Positions 35,745 to 46,004 are shown, counted from the first letter of the stretch. The stretch: 64,000 bases of DNA from Verrucomicrobiota bacterium (GCA_963205455.1 CAUJJL010000076.1:1-64000), one strand, 5' to 3'. Numbers and translations are program-made. Notes: a model not told the origin generated them from the letters alone.

Positions 35745-36722
35745 ATGCATGCGCCAGTCAGTGCCGCCCGTTCATCCGCCGATCAGCAGGCGACGCCGAA
35801 TCGCGGCATGACGGGTCGGGTCGATGCCCAAGCGCTCATGCGCATCCGCAGTCTGGAACTGCGCGCACGCATCGTCGTGGAAGGGTACCTTAGCGGACTG
35901 CACCGCAGTCCCTACCACGGGTTTTCGGTCGAGTTCACCGAATATCGTCCGTACACGCAGGGCGACGATCCCCGTTACCTTGACTGGAAGGTGCTTGCAC
36001 GAAGCGACCGCACGTACATCAAGAAGTTCGAGGACGAAACGAATCTGCGCTGTCACTTGGTCATCGACCGGAGCCGTTCGATGGAATTTGGCACCGTGGG
36101 TTATTCGAAATCGGATTATGCGATCACCTTGGCGGCGACGCTGGCCCATTTCCTCGCGCATCAGGGCGATGCCGTCGGGCTCGTGTCGTTTGATGAAACG
36201 GTGCGTGACTACCTTCCCGCGCGCTCGCGACCCGGTCATCTGCGCCAGATTCTGCTGGCACTCGAAAGGCCCACGGGGGGCCGGTCCACCGATCTGGTTG
36301 CACCGCTGGAGCGGCTTGCGCGGCTTGTGAAGAAAAGAGGGTTGCTGGTGCTCGTATCTGATTTCCTTGCTCCCCTTGAACGACTGGAGCCGAGTCTGGC
36401 GATGCTTGCGGCGGCGGGGCACGAGACGGCTGTATTTCAGGTGCTCGATCCCGCGGAGATTTCCCTGGATCTTCCATCCTCCGCGATGTTTGAGGACATG
36501 GAATCCGCGCGCACACTCCATGCCGATCCGGAGGCGGCGCGGAAGGCCTATGTTGAACGTTTTTCGGCCCATGCGTCGGCGCTTCAGTCCGTGTGTGCGC
36601 GGCTGGGCATCTCCTTTTCCCGGATTCTGACTTCCGAGCCGCTGGATCTGGCGCTGCTTGAATTTCTGCAGAGGCGCAAAAGAACAACTCGTGTACGACG
36701 GTTGGGGGAAGGTGCTGCATGA
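35745..36722 (+). CDS. DUF58 domain protein (vWA-like)
   Basis: This 325-residue cytoplasmic protein has the DUF58 hallmarks: GLHRSPYHGFSVEFTEYRPYTQGDDPRYLDWKVLARSDRTYIKKFEDE, then a vWA-like domain with the metal-site motif VIDRSRSMEFG at about 110. The gene follows the MoxR ATPase by 21 bp and overlaps the next gene by 4 nt. DUF58 proteins are predicted partners of MoxR and the Bat proteins at the membrane. There is no transmembrane helix here, unlike longer DUF58 proteins. Confidence 0.9.
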   Translation: MHAPVSAARSSADQQATPNRGMTGRVDAQALMRIRSLELRARIVVEGYLSGLHRSPYHGFSVEFTEYRPYTQGDDPRYLDWKVLARSDRTYIKKFEDETNLRCHLVIDRSRSMEFGTVGYSKSDYAITLAATLAHFLAHQGDAVGLVSFDETVRDYLPARSRPGHLRQILLALERPTGGRSTDLVAPLERLARLVKKRGLLVLVSDFLAPLERLEPSLAMLAAAGHETAVFQVLDPAEISLDLPSSAMFEDMESARTLHADPEAARKAYVERFSAHASALQSVCARLGISFSRILTSEPLDLALLEFLQRRKRTTRVRRLGEGAA

Positions 36723-38833
36723 GCTTCCTGACGCCGCTCTTCCTGCTAGGCGGGCTCGCGATTGCACTGCCGGTGCTGTTCCACCTGTCACGCCGTGCAA
36801 CGCGCAAACGAACCGCCTTCAGTTCGCTCATGTTCCTTACGCCGACCGCTCCGCGGCTCAAACGTCGCAGCCGTCTCGAACAGTGGCTATTGCTGATCCT
36901 GCGATGCCTCGCGCTCGCGCTCCTTGCGCTTGGGTTCGCGCGTCCCTTCATGAAGGACGGCTCGCCGATGGTTCCATTGTCTGAACGGCCGCGGCAGGTC
37001 GTTCTCCTGCTCGATACGAGCGCTAGCATGCGACGGGAAGGAGCGTGGACCAACGCGCTCACCAAGGCGGATGATATCATCCGTTCGTTGCGTCCCATCG
37101 ATCGTTTTGCGGTGATGTGTTTCGGTCGCGAAACGAGAACCGTACTCGAATTTTCCGAGTGGGATGGCACTCCGCCAGAGGCCCGTGCAACGCTTGCGCG
37201 CGCGCGGCTCGCGAGCCTTGCGCCAACCTGGGAGGGAACGCTTCTTGGCCAGGCGCTCGTTGCCGCTGCGGACGCCTTTTCCGACGGCGATCGCGAGGGT
37301 CAGGATTCTGCGTCGAAAGAGATCGTGCTCGTGAGCGATCTCCAAACCGGAAGTCGGCTTGAATCGCTTCAGGCCTATGAATGGCCCAAGGACGTCCGGC
37401 TCAACGTAGCCGGCGTTGCGCCCGTCCGCGCGGGCAATGCCGGTGTTCAATGGCTCGCAGGAACCGGAGGGAACGCTGCGGATGGAAAGGAGAGCGTTCG
37501 TATCCGTGTCTCCAATACCATTGGTGCGACCAACGAGCAGTTCAGCCTCACCTGGAAGCGCGGTGAAGTTGCAGCGGGTGAGCCGGTCAGTATCCAGGTT
37601 CCGCCGGGGCAGTCGCGTGTCGTGACGATGGACGCACCGCGCGATGCGCCCGGAGTCGACCGTATCGAACTAACGGGCGATGGTGTGCCCTTTGACAACA
37701 CCGTCTACGTCGCGCCACCGGAGAAGCAGCGTTTGTCGGTGGTGTATTTCGGTGCCGACAATCCGTCGGATGCGACGCAGCCCCTGTTCTTCCTCAAACA
37801 TGCGCTCGAATCTTCTCCACGGGTGGACGTAAAACTTTTCCGGCCTCAAGGAGGAGAGGGAGGATTGTCGGCCGCCCTTGCCAGCGTGAAGGTCGGGTTT
37901 CTGACCGGAGCGACCCCGGGCATTGCGCGGCCACTTCGCGCGTGGATCGAATCGGGTGCCACGCTCTTCGCGGTGCCGTCCTCCGCATCAGAGGCGGATG
38001 CGCTGGCACGCGCGGTCGCGGATGTTGAGATAAATGCGACCGACATCCGGCCGACCGCCGGGGGATATGCGATGTGGGGAGAGATCGATTTCAAGCACCC
38101 CCTGTTCTCACCCTTCGCGGATCCCCGCTATTCGGATTTCACGAAGATCCATGTCTGGAGATACAGGCGGCTTGATGCGGCGAGATTCGACGGGGCGCGC
38201 ATCCTCGCCCGATTTGATTCCGGTGATCCGGCAGTGATGGAAACGTCCCTTGGCAAGGGGCGCGTGGTGTGGCTCGCGACCGGCTGGCAGCCCATCGACA
38301 GCCAACTTGCGGTTTCCTCAAAGTTCGTGCCACTGGTCTGGTCGGTGCTGGACTATGCGAACGTCACCCAGGCGGAGATCATACATTATTTCGTCGGGGA
38401 CTCACTGCCGCTGCCCGTTTCGACGAATCCGCTGACTGTGCTGGGCCCTGATGGCGGAGCCCATTCTCCCGTGGCGGGCGCCACGCAATCTTTCGCCACA
38501 CTGTTCCCGGGAATTTACCGGGTGATCGCCGACGGCGCTGAATCTCGATTCATGGTGAACCTGGATCCCGCCGAATCGAGGACGGAGCCGTTGACGATGG
38601 ACGATCTCGAGCAACTCGGTGTGCCCGCGCAATCCGCCGCGGAAAGTCGTTCGACCTCGGGCGAAGAGAAACGACAGGCATCGCTCCTCGCAGTTGAGAA
38701 CGAAGGACGTCAGAAGCTCTGGCGCTGGTTCATCGTAGCGACGCTCGCGGTGCTGCTTTCGGAAACAATCCTTGCTGCGCGTGCGGGGAGAAGGATGCGG
38801 GCTCAGGCTGACGCACAGGAGGCAACGCCATGA
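36719..38833 (+). CDS. BatA-like N-terminal membrane protein with vWA domain
   Basis: This 704-residue protein has the aerotolerance-regulator (BatA) N-terminus: FLTPLFLLGGLAIALPVLFHLSRR, then SSLMFLTPTAPRLKRRSRLEQWLLLILRCLALALLALGFARPF with two membrane helices. A vWA domain starts near residue 97 with LLLDTSASMRREG (MIDAS). Middle beta-rich regions and a GATase-like segment follow, then a C-terminal transmembrane helix (WFIVATLAVLLSETILAARAG). It is predicted to sit in the inner membrane with its vWA domain outward, working with MoxR and DUF58. ATGA overlaps join it to both neighbours. Confidence 0.87.
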   Translation: MSFLTPLFLLGGLAIALPVLFHLSRRATRKRTAFSSLMFLTPTAPRLKRRSRLEQWLLLILRCLALALLALGFARPFMKDGSPMVPLSERPRQVVLLLDTSASMRREGAWTNALTKADDIIRSLRPIDRFAVMCFGRETRTVLEFSEWDGTPPEARATLARARLASLAPTWEGTLLGQALVAAADAFSDGDREGQDSASKEIVLVSDLQTGSRLESLQAYEWPKDVRLNVAGVAPVRAGNAGVQWLAGTGGNAADGKESVRIRVSNTIGATNEQFSLTWKRGEVAAGEPVSIQVPPGQSRVVTMDAPRDAPGVDRIELTGDGVPFDNTVYVAPPEKQRLSVVYFGADNPSDATQPLFFLKHALESSPRVDVKLFRPQGGEGGLSAALASVKVGFLTGATPGIARPLRAWIESGATLFAVPSSASEADALARAVADVEINATDIRPTAGGYAMWGEIDFKHPLFSPFADPRYSDFTKIHVWRYRRLDAARFDGARILARFDSGDPAVMETSLGKGRVVWLATGWQPIDSQLAVSSKFVPLVWSVLDYANVTQAEIIHYFVGDSLPLPVSTNPLTVLGPDGGAHSPVAGATQSFATLFPGIYRVIADGAESRFMVNLDPAESRTEPLTMDDLEQLGVPAQSAAESRSTSGEEKRQASLLAVENEGRQKLWRWFIVATLAVLLSETILAARAGRRMRAQADAQEATP

Positions 38834-41800
38834 TGGATTCCTTTCTACATCAGAGGCTGCGCGCACTTTTCCAGCGTCAGCGGATGCGCAGGATTGGATG
38901 GGAACTCGCGGCTGTGTGGGCGGGTGGAATCCTTGCCGGAGGACTCGCTCTCCTTTTGGCGCGCAGCCAAGGATGGACACACACGCTTGTGGTACCGCTC
39001 CTCGTGGCGCTGACGGCCGCGGCTGCGGTGTGGCTCATGGTCCGACGATTCCTGACACCACCCGATTTTCGCAACCTTGCGCTCCGGGTTGAGAAGTCCG
39101 ATCCTGAACTCAAGGGGTTGATTCTCACCGCGGTCCAGCAGACCCCGGACAGCGACGGCAGGCCCGCCAATTTCCTCCAGCAGGAGCTGCTTTCCGCGGC
39201 GATTGCGAGTGGTGCAAAGGGGCATTGGAGAAGGCTGGTGCCACTATGGCAGATCGCAGCCTCCCATGTTGTTCAGCTCATGGTTTTGGCGGGTCTTGTG
39301 ACGGTCTTGATCCAGGTCGATCGAGTGCTGCCTCGGGTTGCGGCTGAGCGTGCAGCGGTGGCGACAGGTCTGAGTGTAACGCCGGGCAACACTGAGATCG
39401 AACGCGGAGAAACCTTGGTCGTGCTGGCCCGATTTGGAGGCAGTGTGCCGGGAAATGTCGAACTGCTGGTCAACGAGTCGGGCAAACCCGAAAAAAGGAT
39501 TCCCCTGATCAAAAGCCTGTCGGATCCGGTTTTCGGGGGGACAATCGCAGAGGTGTCGGAGGATCTCCGCTACCGGGTTGCGTACGGCGAAGAGGTTTCA
39601 CCGGAGTACTCGGTCAAGGTCTTTGAATTCCCGAGACTCGAGCGACCGGATGCCGAATTGACCTTTCCCGCCTACACCCACCTTGAGCCAAGGCGCATCG
39701 AGGATACACGACGCCTGAGCGCGGTTGAAGGCACGCTGATCGGATTCACCCTGCAGCTCAACAAACCTGTCGTCGATGCGCGGCTGGTCGCCCGTGACAA
39801 GGAGGGAACGGTACTCGCGCTGCTTCCGTCCACTGACAAGGCGGTTGCGACGCTGCCGTCCCGAGTTTTTCCACAATCGCAAACCTACGACCTACGACTC
39901 ACGGATTCGGATGGCCGAACGAACAAGCTGTCGCCCCCGTTCGTCATCGAGATTCAGCCCAACAGGCGTCCGGAACTGCGGCTTCTATCCCCGCGCGGCG
40001 ATTTGCGGCCATCGCTTCTGGAAGAAATTGTGTTCCAGGGCACGGTGTGGGATGATTTCGGAAGCCCGTCCTACGGGCTGGCGTATTCGCAGGGCGGTGG
40101 TGACATGACCGTCATCGAACTTGGAAAGGATGCCGCAGCCAAGGAGCGCCGGTCATTCAGTCACCTGCTGCGTCTCGAGGACCTGCACCTTAAGCCCGAT
40201 GCCCTGATCTCGTGGCATGTGTGGGCCGATGATATCGGGCCGGATGGTCAGAGGCGTAGGACGACGAGCGATCTCTATTTTGGCGAGGTGAGGCCCTTCG
40301 ATGAAATCTTTCGTGAGGAAACCGGCATGCAGGCCGAGAATGCGGAGAGCGATCAGATGGGCGGCATGGGCAACGCGCAGCGGCTCACCGAACTTCAGAA
40401 ACAGATCATGTCGGCGACGTGGAAACTCCAGCGGGATTCAACCGGAAAGACCTACGCTGACGATGTAAAGGTCGTCCGCGATTCGCAGGTTCAGGCTCTG
40501 GGCCAGGCGCGAGAGGCGAGCGCACAGAATCCGCGACCGGCGGATGCAGCCCTCTGGAGCAGTGTTGCCCAATCGATGGAATCGGCTGCCAGCCAGCTCA
40601 ACGACGCCGTCAACGAGCCTCGCACGCTCCGAGCGGCCCTTTCGTCAGAGCAGAATGCCTATCAGGACTTGCTCAGGCTTCAGCAACACGAGACCAGTGT
40701 TTCGCGAAGCAGAAGCCGGAGAGGCGGGCAAGGTGGGCGTGGCAACCAGCAGCAGATGGATCAACTCGATCTGGCCCAGTCGGACAATCGTTACGAGACG
40801 CAACGCCAGGCCCGATCGATGCAGGATCCGCAGCGGCGCGAGCAGGTCCAGACAGTCAACCGGCTTCAGGAACTCGCGCGACGCCAGGAGGCGGTGAATG
40901 AGCGACTCAAGGAACTCCAGACCGCGCTCCAAGAGGCGCGCACCGAGGAAAAGCGGGAGGAGCTTCGCCGCGAATTGAAACGCCTGCAGGAGGAGCAACG
41001 CGACATGCTGGCGGATGTTGATGAGCTGCGCCAGCGCATGGATCGTCCGGAGAATCAATCCCGTTTTGCCGATGAGCGCAGACAGCTGGAAAACACCCGG
41101 CAGGATCTCCAGCGCTCGGCGGATGCTGCCGGGGAGGGGGCGGTGTCACAGGCGCTCGCCGCAGGTACGCGGGCGCAGCGTCAGCTGGAGGAAATGAAGG
41201 ATTCCCTGCGGAAGGAGAACTCGAGCGAGTTTACCGATGACCTGCGCGAACTTCGGAGCGAGGCGCGCGAACTGGCGCGTCAGCAGCAGGCGATCGGGGA
41301 GAAACTTTCGGAACTGGCGGATGGGAAGAAGAAATCCCTGTCGGACCAGGGTGAGCGCGAGAAGCTCGCCGAGGAACTCAAGGCGCAACGTGAGCGAATG
41401 GAAAACCTCGTCAAACGCGCCACGGAGCTCTCCGAGCAGTCGGAGAACACCGAACCCCTGGTCTCCCGGCAGCTCTACGACAGTCTGCGCAAGGTGAGCC
41501 AGGACGATGCAAACGTCACGAAACAGATGCAGCAGGATCTGCTGGCCGAAGGCATGATGACGCGGTCGCTCTTTGAACGTCTGAAGGAAACCCAGAAGCA
41601 CGAAGGCGGGCAGACATTTGACCTGACCTCCGAATTGTTGCGCGAAGGCTATCTGCCGCAGGCCCGCACGGCCGAGAACAAGGCACGGGCGGGTATCGAT
41701 GAACTGCGCCGCGGAGTGGAGCGTGCGGCGGGAAATGTCCTTGGGGACGATGCCGAGGCGCTGCGTCACGCGCAGCGACAGCTTGATGAGCTGACCGAAC

Positions 41801-42447
41801 TGCTGACGCGTGAAGCCGCCCGGGCCTCCGAGGAATCGGGCCGGATCGCGCAGGCTGGACAATCAAAGGAAGACCCGGGTGGGCGTGGGCAATCGAATCA
41901 AGGAACCCCGCGCGAAACCGCATCCGGGGAGAACCCGGATGGTCGGCGTGAGTTGCCAGGTCCGCCGCAGGGGAACGAGATTGCGCAGTCCGGCGATCAG
42001 CCCGGGACACGATCCGGCCGCAGGCGCGGCGGCGACTTTGAGCTGAACCGCATTCTGGATGGCCGCGGGATCGCGGACCCCCGGGGAGATTTCGCGTCGA
42101 ATGATGGCGGTCCCATCATGGGCGACGAGTATGGTCCCTGGGTGAATGGACTTCGGGAGGTTGAGGACGTGCTCGATGACCGCGACCTGCGGAATGCTGT
42201 CGCCGCGGCACGTGAACGTGCCCGGAGGATGCGTCAGGATTACCGGCATGATCGTAAGAAGCCCGACTGGGCCGTCGTGCGCGCGGAGATTTTGAATCCC
42301 CTCGCGGAGGTGCGTCAGCGAATCAGCGAAGAATTGTCGCGCAGGAATCTGGATGATCCGCTGGCTCCGGTGGATCGCGATCCCGTTCCCGCGCGCTTCG
42401 CGGAACCGGTTCGCAAGTATTACGAGGAGTTGGGGAAAAATCCATGA
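38830..42447 (+). CDS. DUF4175-like large membrane protein with long coiled coil
   Basis: This 1205-residue protein has two N-terminal membrane helices (about 25-75: AAVWAGGILAGGLALLLA, LLVALTAAAAVWLM) and a third near 145. Immunoglobulin-like beta-rich domains span about 170-450. A very long Gln/Glu/Arg-rich coiled coil covers about 500-980 (for example RRELKRLQEEQRDMLADVDELRQRMD). A disordered, Gly/Pro-rich tail ends in DLRNAVAAARERARRMRQDYRHDRKKPDWAVVR. This is the layout of DUF4175 proteins in MoxR/Bat operons. It is probably a structural or signalling component spanning the periplasm; its function is unproven. Confidence 0.78.
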   Translation: MMDSFLHQRLRALFQRQRMRRIGWELAAVWAGGILAGGLALLLARSQGWTHTLVVPLLVALTAAAAVWLMVRRFLTPPDFRNLALRVEKSDPELKGLILTAVQQTPDSDGRPANFLQQELLSAAIASGAKGHWRRLVPLWQIAASHVVQLMVLAGLVTVLIQVDRVLPRVAAERAAVATGLSVTPGNTEIERGETLVVLARFGGSVPGNVELLVNESGKPEKRIPLIKSLSDPVFGGTIAEVSEDLRYRVAYGEEVSPEYSVKVFEFPRLERPDAELTFPAYTHLEPRRIEDTRRLSAVEGTLIGFTLQLNKPVVDARLVARDKEGTVLALLPSTDKAVATLPSRVFPQSQTYDLRLTDSDGRTNKLSPPFVIEIQPNRRPELRLLSPRGDLRPSLLEEIVFQGTVWDDFGSPSYGLAYSQGGGDMTVIELGKDAAAKERRSFSHLLRLEDLHLKPDALISWHVWADDIGPDGQRRRTTSDLYFGEVRPFDEIFREETGMQAENAESDQMGGMGNAQRLTELQKQIMSATWKLQRDSTGKTYADDVKVVRDSQVQALGQAREASAQNPRPADAALWSSVAQSMESAASQLNDAVNEPRTLRAALSSEQNAYQDLLRLQQHETSVSRSRSRRGGQGGRGNQQQMDQLDLAQSDNRYETQRQARSMQDPQRREQVQTVNRLQELARRQEAVNERLKELQTALQEARTEEKREELRRELKRLQEEQRDMLADVDELRQRMDRPENQSRFADERRQLENTRQDLQRSADAAGEGAVSQALAAGTRAQRQLEEMKDSLRKENSSEFTDDLRELRSEARELARQQQAIGEKLSELADGKKKSLSDQGEREKLAEELKAQRERMENLVKRATELSEQSENTEPLVSRQLYDSLRKVSQDDANVTKQMQQDLLAEGMMTRSLFERLKETQKHEGGQTFDLTSELLREGYLPQARTAENKARAGIDELRRGVERAAGNVLGDDAEALRHAQRQLDELTELLTREAARASEESGRIAQAGQSKEDPGGRGQSNQGTPRETASGENPDGRRELPGPPQGNEIAQSGDQPGTRSGRRRGGDFELNRILDGRGIADPRGDFASNDGGPIMGDEYGPWVNGLREVEDVLDDRDLRNAVAAARERARRMRQDYRHDRKKPDWAVVRAEILNPLAEVRQRISEELSRRNLDDPLAPVDRDPVPARFAEPVRKYYEELGKNP

Positions 42448-44867
42448 CCGGGTTTCCAGATTCGACGGAACACTTCTGGGCAGCGCTCACGCTTTCCTCT
42501 GAACAGTGGCTGTGGCCGCTCGCGGGCATCCTCGCGCTTTTCGGTGGAATCCTCCTCTGGAGCTATCTGCCGGAGCGTGGTGCGGGTGCGGTTCGCTGGG
42601 GCTGCTTTGCACTGAAGCTTGTCGGTTTTGCGGCGCTTGCCGCCTGCCTGCTTGAACCGCTGTGGCTGTCACCGCGGGCACGGCAGGGAGCCAATTTCTT
42701 TGCCATCGTTGCGGACAACAGCGAGGGGCTCAATATCCGGGATGAAGGGGCGACGCACACCCGCGGCGATGAGTTGAAAGGGATGATCGATACACGAACC
42801 CCGGGCTGGCAGAGTCGCTTGGGTGAAACGTTCGAAGTTCGCCGCTATCTCTTTGATTCCCGGCTGCTGGCGACACTGGATTTTCGCGAACTGGATTTCA
42901 AGGGCCGCTCCTCGGGGATGATCGGTGCGCTGACCTCCGTGCAGAAGCGATTTCAGGGACGACCGCTTGCGGGCCTTCTGCTTTTTACCGATGGAAATGC
43001 GACCGACCTTTCTGGATCGCTTCCGACGCTGGAGGGAATGCCCCCGATCTATCCAGTGGTCCTTGGGGCTCGCGATCCGATCAAGGACATTTCCGTCCAG
43101 CGTGTGAACGTGAGTCAGACCGCATTCGAGGATGCACCGGTGATTGTTCAGGTGGACGTTGCGAGTGCCGGGTTTCAGGGACGGACGATTGCTGCCCAGA
43201 TGCTTGATTCCTCCGGCCGCGTGGCCCAGGAGCAGGCGCAGACCGCGGGTGAGGGCGGCGCATTGCTGACATACCGTTTCAGCCTGAAACCGGAAGGGAC
43301 TGGTGTTTCCTTTTACCGGTTGAGCGTGGGCCTGCGGGGGGCGTCGGGTGGCATTGAGAGGAAGGACGAGGAGGCGACGATGGCCAACAACACGCGGGTG
43401 ATTGCCGTCGACCGGGGTCGCGGTCCCTATCGTGTCCTCTATGTTGCCGGCCGACCGAACTGGGAGTTCAAGTTTCTCAACCGGGCGATAGAAGCCGATC
43501 CGCAGGTCCAACTGGTCGCGCTGATCCGCGTGGCAAAACGCGAGCCGAAGTTCGATTTCCGGGGACGTTCCGGAGAGACCAGCAATCCCCTGTACCGCGG
43601 ATTTGGCGAACAGGCAGCCGAGGACGTGCAGCGGTACGATCAGCCGGTCCTGGTGCGTCTGAACACAAAGGATGAGTTGGAGCTGCGCGGCGGATTCCCC
43701 CGGACCCCCGAGGAGCTCTATGCCTACGATGCCGTCATCGTGGACGATCTTGAGTCGGGGTTCTTCGGCGCGGATCAGGCGCAGCTCGCGCAACGCTTTG
43801 TATCCGAGCGGGGTGGTGGATTCCTGATGCTGGGCGGCATGGAGTCCTTTCAGGCGGGAGGCTATTTTCGCACGCCGATCGGCGACATGCTGCCCGTTTT
43901 TTTGGACCGTACGGAAGGGCAGGTGCTTGAAGGGGCCAATGACAGCCGGGAGCCGATGCCGGTGCATTTCGAACTCGCGCGCGAGGGATGGCTTCAGGCC
44001 TGGGCGAGGCTCTACGACAACGAATCCCAGGAACGCGCGCGCATCGAAGGCATGCCTTCGATGCGTGTCCTCAACCGGGTGCGCGGAATCAAGCCCGGCG
44101 CCAGTCTCATTGCGACCGGGCGGGACGACGGCGGTGGAGAATCACCGGTGCTCGCGGTGCAGCGATTCGGACGGGGTCGGACCGCCGCGCTGATGGTGGG
44201 GGATCTTTGGCGCTGGGGAATGCGCGATGCCGAACGCCAGGAGCAGCTCGGAAAGGCGTGGCGTCAACTCGCACGCTGGCTGGTATCCGATGTGCCCCGG
44301 CGCGTGGAACTGCAGGTGGAGCCCATCGCGGCGGATGCCAATGCCGCGATGGCCCTCAATGTCAGGGTGCGCGATGCCCAGTTTCAGCCGGTGGACGACG
44401 CCGCGGTTTCCATCGATGTGGAAACGGTGAGCCTCGGAGCGACCGGCGAGGCGCAACCGGCGACGGTTCGGCTCCGCGCGGAACCCGCAGCGAATGAGTC
44501 GGGATTGTACACCGCGAGTTTTGTGCCCCGTTCAAACGGAGGCTTCCGTGCAACCGCCATCGTGACCAACTCGGCGGGAGCGGAGAGCGGACGGGCGGTT
44601 TCGGGCTGGAGTTCCGATCTTGCTGCCGAGGAATTCAAATCACTCACGCCCAATTTTTCGCTTCTCGAAACAATCGCAAAACGAACCGGCGGTGAGGTAA
44701 TTCGTGCAGCGGACCTGGATTCTTTTGTGCGCGATCTGCCGACGAAGGCGGCGCCCGTGATGGAAACACGTGCGCGACCCCTCTGGCACACACCGGCGCT
44801 CTTTGCGCTGGCGCTGGCCTGCCTTGTGACGGAATGGGGCCTGCGGCGCTGGAAGGGCCTCGCATGA
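42444..44867 (+). CDS. Membrane protein with vWA-like and glutamine-amidotransferase-like domains
   Basis: This 807-residue protein begins with two to three membrane helices (LWPLAGILALFGGILLWSYL; LKLVGFAALAACLLEPLWL). A vWA-like region follows (ANFFAIVADNSEGLNI) in which the MIDAS motif DxSxS is changed. The later half has a class-I glutamine-amidotransferase-like domain: YDAVIVDDLESGFF, then ERGGGFLMLGGMESFQAGGYFRTPIGDMLPV. A transmembrane helix is at the C-terminus (ALFALALACLVTEWGLRRWK). Overlapping ATGA junctions join it to both neighbours. It is a common member of such operons in Planctomycetes and Verrucomicrobia; activity unknown. Confidence 0.8.
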   Translation: MTGFPDSTEHFWAALTLSSEQWLWPLAGILALFGGILLWSYLPERGAGAVRWGCFALKLVGFAALAACLLEPLWLSPRARQGANFFAIVADNSEGLNIRDEGATHTRGDELKGMIDTRTPGWQSRLGETFEVRRYLFDSRLLATLDFRELDFKGRSSGMIGALTSVQKRFQGRPLAGLLLFTDGNATDLSGSLPTLEGMPPIYPVVLGARDPIKDISVQRVNVSQTAFEDAPVIVQVDVASAGFQGRTIAAQMLDSSGRVAQEQAQTAGEGGALLTYRFSLKPEGTGVSFYRLSVGLRGASGGIERKDEEATMANNTRVIAVDRGRGPYRVLYVAGRPNWEFKFLNRAIEADPQVQLVALIRVAKREPKFDFRGRSGETSNPLYRGFGEQAAEDVQRYDQPVLVRLNTKDELELRGGFPRTPEELYAYDAVIVDDLESGFFGADQAQLAQRFVSERGGGFLMLGGMESFQAGGYFRTPIGDMLPVFLDRTEGQVLEGANDSREPMPVHFELAREGWLQAWARLYDNESQERARIEGMPSMRVLNRVRGIKPGASLIATGRDDGGGESPVLAVQRFGRGRTAALMVGDLWRWGMRDAERQEQLGKAWRQLARWLVSDVPRRVELQVEPIAADANAAMALNVRVRDAQFQPVDDAAVSIDVETVSLGATGEAQPATVRLRAEPAANESGLYTASFVPRSNGGFRATAIVTNSAGAESGRAVSGWSSDLAAEEFKSLTPNFSLLETIAKRTGGEVIRAADLDSFVRDLPTKAAPVMETRARPLWHTPALFALALACLVTEWGLRRWKGLA

Positions 44868-45856
44868 AACCGGCTCTGATTGCGATTCGTTCTGAATTGC
44901 GAGTGCTGCTGGCAGGGACAGGCTTGTTCCTTGGCGGTCTGTCGAACGTCAGGTCGCAAGCACCGGATGCGCTGATCGTCGTCGGCGCCTCAGGCGAACC
45001 CGCCTATGTTGAGGCGTTTGGAGCGCAGGTGGAGACATGGAAATCCGCCATGGCCAGGGCTGGTGCAGGCAAGGTGGCGATTGTTGGACGGGAAGAGAAT
45101 CCATCGGGAGACACCGATCTGAAGCGGTTGGAAACCCTGCTTGGCGAGGCCGCAGCTGTCGCCGATCGGGAGCTTTGGATTGTGCTGATCGGTCACGCCA
45201 CGTTCGACGGCAAGGAGGTACGGTTCAATCTGCGCGGTCCCGATTTGACTGCCGAGGAACTGGCCACCTGGGCTAAGCCGATCAGGCGTCCCACTGCGGT
45301 GATCGTAGGCACGTCCGCGAGTTCCCCTTTTCTTGCACGGCTGTCTGGGACGAATCGTGTGGTGGTTGTGGCGACGCGAAGCGGTTACGAGCAGAACTAT
45401 GCACGCTTTGGCGGCTATTTCGCGGACGCTGTTGCGGACCCGAAGGCCGATCTCGATCGTGATGGGCAGACTTCGATTCTTGAGGCTTTCCTTAGCGCTT
45501 CGCATCAAACGGCGGAATTCTATCGCAATGAACGGCGACTGGCGACCGAGCATGCGCTGATCGACGACAATGGCGATGGTCTTGGAACGCCGGCCGACTG
45601 GTTTCGCGGCACGCGGGCGGTGAAGAAAGCCGAGGGAGGAAAGACGCTCGACGGCATACGGGCCCGGCAGTGGCACCTCATCAAGAGCGCCGAGGAGGCA
45701 TCGTGGTCGCAGGAACGCCGTGCTCGACGGGATGCGCTCGAAATGGAAATCGAGACCTTGAGGGGGAAAAAATCGGAGCTTCCCGAAGTCGAATACTGGA
45801 ACCGTCTCGAATCCCTGTTGCTGGAGCTTGCGAAGATCTATCAACCGTCGGCGTGA
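44864..45856 (+). CDS. Caspase-like (clan CD fold) protein lacking a visible catalytic cysteine
   Basis: This 330-residue protein begins at the ATG overlapping the previous stop and has an N-terminal hydrophobic signal. The fold resembles C13/caspase-type peptidases: LIVVGASGEPAYVEAF at the first strand, LWIVLIGHATFDG carrying the expected catalytic His, and the next strand AVIVGTSASSPFL where the Cys should stand but Ser/Ala residues are found. DLDRDGQTSILEAF resembles a Ca-binding EF-hand-like loop. Such proteins close MoxR/Bat operons in related bacteria. It may be an inactive scaffold or use a different nucleophile. It is the last gene of the run. Confidence 0.7.
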   Translation: MKPALIAIRSELRVLLAGTGLFLGGLSNVRSQAPDALIVVGASGEPAYVEAFGAQVETWKSAMARAGAGKVAIVGREENPSGDTDLKRLETLLGEAAAVADRELWIVLIGHATFDGKEVRFNLRGPDLTAEELATWAKPIRRPTAVIVGTSASSPFLARLSGTNRVVVVATRSGYEQNYARFGGYFADAVADPKADLDRDGQTSILEAFLSASHQTAEFYRNERRLATEHALIDDNGDGLGTPADWFRGTRAVKKAEGGKTLDGIRARQWHLIKSAEEASWSQERRARRDALEMEIETLRGKKSELPEVEYWNRLESLLLELAKIYQPSA

Positions 45857-46004
45857 CGTGGATGATCCTCCTGATTCGATCGGCAGGGATGCACAGCGAT
45901 GCATGCCGGAGCTGCGAGCGGAGCAATGATACGTCTTGTCGGGTGAGAGGCGCGGAGACAGGGCATTGACCCGGGATGATGATTCGATTTGTTGGCCAGA
46001 CCGC

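Noticed and set aside
42669..43967. 432-residue minus-strand frame inside the vWA/GATase-like gene, and similar ones at 34602-35750, 59303-60562 and 33652-34830
   Set aside because: Each lies opposite a well-supported gene in a tight operon or with clear catalytic motifs, so they are shadows.
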